The position numbers and the translations under genes were made by a program. From Epibacterium sp. Ofav1-8 (GTDB taxonomy: Bacteria; Pseudomonadota; Alphaproteobacteria; Rhodobacterales; Rhodobacteraceae), in contig NZ_JAKRFD010000003.1 of the NCBI RefSeq assembly GCF_022348185.1, forward strand, positions 124,001 to 188,000: a stretch of 64,000 nt of DNA, given 5' to 3'. The notes below the pieces were generated by a model. The model was not told the DNA's origin, searched no databases, and was given only the letters and a program-made list of their open reading frames with translations. Positions 61,395 to 64,000 of the stretch are shown here, in pieces (the first letter of the stretch is position 1; each line of letters opens with the position of its first letter).

Positions 61395-62816
61395 ATGCGA
61401 GGATTTTTCAACATACGGCGGGTCAGGGCTCTGGTCTCTGTTAGCGCCGTTGCAACGGCTGCGGCCCTGGTGCCGCAGGCGCGTGCGGACAATCTCACCG
61501 ATGCAATGATCGGCGCCTATACCAGCAGCGGCTTGCTGGAACAGAACCGTGCATTGCTGCGCGTTGCGGACGAAGGCGTTGCCGCATCGGTATCGGGCTT
61601 GCGTCCGGTGATCTCCACCGCTCTGAACATCGCACGGGATTACAATCGCACCGGGCTTGGCGCCGCGGGCGCGCGGTCGAGCCACAGCACCGGCGCGTCC
61701 GTCAGTGTCAGCCTCAACTGGCTGTTGTTTGACAATGGCGCAACCCGTCTGGACACCGCCGCCGCACAGGAAACGGTTCTGGCCACGCGCCAGACTCTGG
61801 TGGATGTGGAGCAGCAGGTGCTGTTCGCGGCGGTGCAGGCCTATGTCAACGTGTTGACGCAACAGGATATTGTCGCGCTGCGCCGCAACAACCTGCGTTT
61901 GCTTCAGGAAGAATTGCGCGCCGCCAATGATCGGTTCGAGGTCGGCGAGGTGACCCGCACGGATGTGGCACTGGCGGAAAGCCAGGTCGCCGAGGCGCGC
62001 GCCAATCTGACCGACGCCCGGGGCGCCTTGCTGACCGCGCGGGCCACATACGAGGAGGTCGTGGGACGTGCCCCGGGCACCGTCTCCACCTATCCACCGT
62101 TGCCGCGCCGGGCGAACAGCCTGGACGCGGCCCAAGCGCTGGCACTGCGCAACCACCCCAGCCTGCGGTCGCAGCAGCACGCGGTGAAGGCGGCCCAGCT
62201 GACGGCGGACAGCTCCCTGCGCGACATGGGGCCGAGCCTCAACTTCAGCGCCACCGCCTCGCATGGCGAGTTGCACAGCACCGACAACAGCTCTGACAAT
62301 TTCGATCTGGGGCTGTCGTTGTCGCAGACCATCTATGCCGGCGGCGCGCTGGCATCGGCCCGTCGCGCGGATCTGGCGCGGCTGGATGCGGAGCGCGGCG
62401 CGCTGTTGTCGACGCAGCGCAGCATCACGTCGAACGCCGCCAGCGCCTATACCTCGTTTGAGACCGCAGCGGCCAGCCTGGTGTCCTCGACCGAGCGGGT
62501 GCGGGCGGCGCAGGTCGCCTTTGACGGGATTCGCGAGGAGGCAACACTGGGGTCGCGGACAACGCTGGATGTCTTGCAGGCCGAGCAGGAGCTTCTGGAT
62601 GCGCAGACCGCACGTCTGCAAGCCCGGGCCACCCAGGCTCTGGCCGCATATGACCTCCTTCAGGCCCAGGGGCTGCTGACGGCCGAGAACCTCAACCTCG
62701 CGGTGGAGCGCTATGATCCCGAGATCTATCACAATCAGGTGCGATCTGCGCCGGCCTTTGTGACCAAGCGGGGGCAGGATCTGGATCGCGTGCTCAAGGC
62801 TCTGAGAAAGAACTGA
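61395..62816 (+). CDS. tolC: TolC-family outer-membrane efflux protein
   Basis: Outer-membrane channel of 473 residues. A signal peptide (SVSAVATAAALVPQARA, cut before DNLTD) is followed by two repeats of the beta-barrel/coiled-coil unit: LRPVISTALNIARDYNR...VSLNWLLFDNG and DMGPSLNFSATASHG...LGLSLSQTIYAGG. Coiled coils include NDRFEVGEVTRTDVALAESQ and REEATLGSRTTLDVLQAEQE. The end after residue 430 is a short periplasmic tail. It could serve the RND pump at 2.5-6.6 kb as well as type I secretion. Flanked by pcm and a PopZ-like gene. Confidence 0.95.
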   Translation: MRGFFNIRRVRALVSVSAVATAAALVPQARADNLTDAMIGAYTSSGLLEQNRALLRVADEGVAASVSGLRPVISTALNIARDYNRTGLGAAGARSSHSTGASVSVSLNWLLFDNGATRLDTAAAQETVLATRQTLVDVEQQVLFAAVQAYVNVLTQQDIVALRRNNLRLLQEELRAANDRFEVGEVTRTDVALAESQVAEARANLTDARGALLTARATYEEVVGRAPGTVSTYPPLPRRANSLDAAQALALRNHPSLRSQQHAVKAAQLTADSSLRDMGPSLNFSATASHGELHSTDNSSDNFDLGLSLSQTIYAGGALASARRADLARLDAERGALLSTQRSITSNAASAYTSFETAAASLVSSTERVRAAQVAFDGIREEATLGSRTTLDVLQAEQELLDAQTARLQARATQALAAYDLLQAQGLLTAENLNLAVERYDPEIYHNQVRSAPAFVTKRGQDLDRVLKALRKN

Positions 62817-62891
62817 GAATCCGAGGTTGCTGTTGTGTGATGCGGGCAAGCTGGCTAGACTTGTCTCAAGAGGTGAGCTTGGCCAACAAAA

Positions 62892-64000
62892 ATGTCTGAA
62901 CCCGTTACGCACGCTGAAATCGAAGATGTCCTGTCCTCCATCCGCCGTCTGGTTCGCGAAACCGGGCGGAACGAGGGCGGTTCCGGCGGTGAGTCCGCCG
63001 CTGCGGCAGTTGCAACCGGGCCGGCGGAGCCTGCGAGCCGGCCTGCAACACGTCTGGTTCTGACACCCGCCCTGCGGGTGCCGGACGATGAAATCAGCCG
63101 CGCCGACACTGTTTCTGCCGATCCCGAACCCAAACATGCCGCGCCCGACGGGACAGAGCCGTATGAAGCGCAGGGCAATGTGTCCCGGGTGCTGGCCGAT
63201 CAGCTGTCGGCCGGACCGAACGCGGATGGGGCCCCGGATCGTAAGGCGGAGGAGAGCGGCGCAGAGGCTGCGGAATACGCCGAAGAAGCGCCTTTTTTGG
63301 CCGTGGAAGACGATGAGGCGGCGGATCTCGGCACTCCGAACGGCACAACAGCTTCGTTGCACATGACCCATCACGCGGAGCTGCGCGAGACGCAGGACGC
63401 GCCTGCGGAAGCGCGTGACGCCGGTGGCGTGATCGAGGCGGTGACAGATCCGTCGGCAGAGGAGATCGCTCCGGAACCGGACGCCGAATCCGAACCGGAG
63501 CAGGCGCCGTGGCGCGACCCGAACGCCAAGTTGTTTGACGTGGTGAGCGAGCAGGCGTTGCGCAGCGAAACCAGCGCCCCGGCACTGGACAGCGCCACCT
63601 CCCAGCCTCCGCGCGAGCAGAGCGCCCGGGTGGCCGCAGTGGTCCGCCGGATTGCCGAACTCGAAACCGCAGGGCACGGCGCCGGAGAGGCGCCCGCCAG
63701 CCGCAACGGCGTGCCTGTGCCGGACCTGAACGAGGATGAGATCGAGGCCGTGCCGGCAAGCGGCCCGTCGGTGGAAACCATTCAGTGGGAAGATCACCTG
63801 GATGCGGCTCCTGCGCGCCCGTCGTTCTCTTCCAGCCGCGAGGCCACTGAAGATGCCGCGCGCAGGCTGACGCAGGATGCCGCCGAGGAAACCGCCATGG
63901 CGGCGGTGTCGGCAAGCGAAGAGTTTCTCGACGAGGAAAGCCTGCGGGAGCTTGTGTCCGATATCGTGCGCGAAGAGCTGCAGGGAGCGTTGGGGGAGCG
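62892..64000 (+). CDS. PopZ-like (DUF2497-type) acidic protein, cut by the window end
   Basis: Open from the ATG at 62892 to the last base without a stop: 369 full codons. The N-terminal helix HAEIEDVLSSIRRLVRE matches the conserved start of PopZ (M-E-E-I-L-A-S-I-R-R-I-I-S). A long acidic, Ala/Pro/Glu-rich, low-complexity middle follows (residues about 25-340), then a helical C-terminal region with LDEESLRELVSDIVREELQG, like the PopZ oligomerising end. The order pcm-tolC-this gene is what I recall around popZ in Caulobacter, where valS comes next. A GAATC (GANTC methylation site) lies 71 bases upstream. Role as polar organiser is inferred. Confidence 0.62.
   Translation, partial: MSEPVTHAEIEDVLSSIRRLVRETGRNEGGSGGESAAAAVATGPAEPASRPATRLVLTPALRVPDDEISRADTVSADPEPKHAAPDGTEPYEAQGNVSRVLADQLSAGPNADGAPDRKAEESGAEAAEYAEEAPFLAVEDDEAADLGTPNGTTASLHMTHHAELRETQDAPAEARDAGGVIEAVTDPSAEEIAPEPDAESEPEQAPWRDPNAKLFDVVSEQALRSETSAPALDSATSQPPREQSARVAAVVRRIAELETAGHGAGEAPASRNGVPVPDLNEDEIEAVPASGPSVETIQWEDHLDAAPARPSFSSSREATEDAARRLTQDAAEETAMAAVSASEEFLDEESLRELVSDIVREELQGALGE

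Noticed and set aside
61131-63797. 888-codon open frame antisense to tolC and the PopZ-like gene
   Set aside because: Its length is due to GC-rich codon bias of two real plus-strand genes; no recognisable domains.

Overview
The window looks like chromosome of a Roseobacter-group member of the Rhodobacteraceae (Alphaproteobacteria). Evidence: high G+C, the alphaproteobacterial cell-cycle regulator GcrA, methylmalonyl-CoA epimerase and MeaB, a run of small families common in this group (DUF1467, DUF6455, DUF2000, an entericidin-type lipoprotein), and the order pcm-tolC-PopZ-like protein at the right end. It is almost entirely ordinary chromosome. No transposase, integrase, CRISPR array, rRNA or tRNA gene was seen.

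Layout. 0-7 kb: a left-edge gene fragment, a KAS III-like synthase, and a divergent MarR / RND adaptor / RND pump operon with a candidate MarR operator. 7-15 kb: a 24-residue lipoprotein, carB, the overlapping p-aminobenzoate pair pabB-pabC, and aspS. 15-22 kb: a response regulator with an HPt-like tail that has lost its histidine, coupled to a 42-residue membrane microprotein; then methylmalonyl-CoA epimerase, small conserved proteins, a lipoprotein protease and a tiny HTH + DUF3892 operon in AT-richer surroundings. 22-29 kb: rimO, a pentapeptide-repeat membrane protein whose centre is visibly AT-rich, AsmA, phosphomannomutase and kdsA. 29-32 kb: kpsE and kpsT, reading as one minus-strand capsule/Kdo operon (kpsT-kpsE-kdsA-phosphohexomutase) with no kpsM nearby. 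32-42 kb: UDG-family protein, SseB-like protein, YghU, an NYN-LOTUS protein, YHS protein, AraC / cupin / DUF2000, GcrA, an ABC-2 permease and an EamA transporter. 42-52 kb: argD-argF, a ketopantoate-reductase-like protein, PiT phosphate transporter, Nudix, HrpB, DUF3108 protein and MeaB. 52-59 kb: rpmB, a copper pair (DUF2946 + PCuAC), sirtuin, LMW phosphatase, LysR, a small secreted protein and lepA. 59-64 kb: two small membrane/lipoproteins, a DksA-type zinc-finger protein, pcm, tolC and the start of an acidic PopZ-like protein cut by the window end.

Functional themes are envelope export (RND pump, TolC, Kps), de novo precursor synthesis (carB, argD/F, pabB/C) and propionyl-CoA handling (mce and meaB, 35 kb apart).

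The most unusual non-coding signal is a dispersed, highly structured intergenic repeat with four copies (about 12.7, 17.2, 34.1 and 44.5 kb). Its linker and outer arms are conserved, while the hairpin stems differ in sequence but keep their pairing. A second short repeat family has copies near 27.3 and 43.5 kb. Other points of interest are very small genes (24, 42, 45 and 60 residues), the pseudo-HPt response regulator, the mosaic pentapeptide gene, tandem repeats upstream of kpsT, and the PopZ-like protein.
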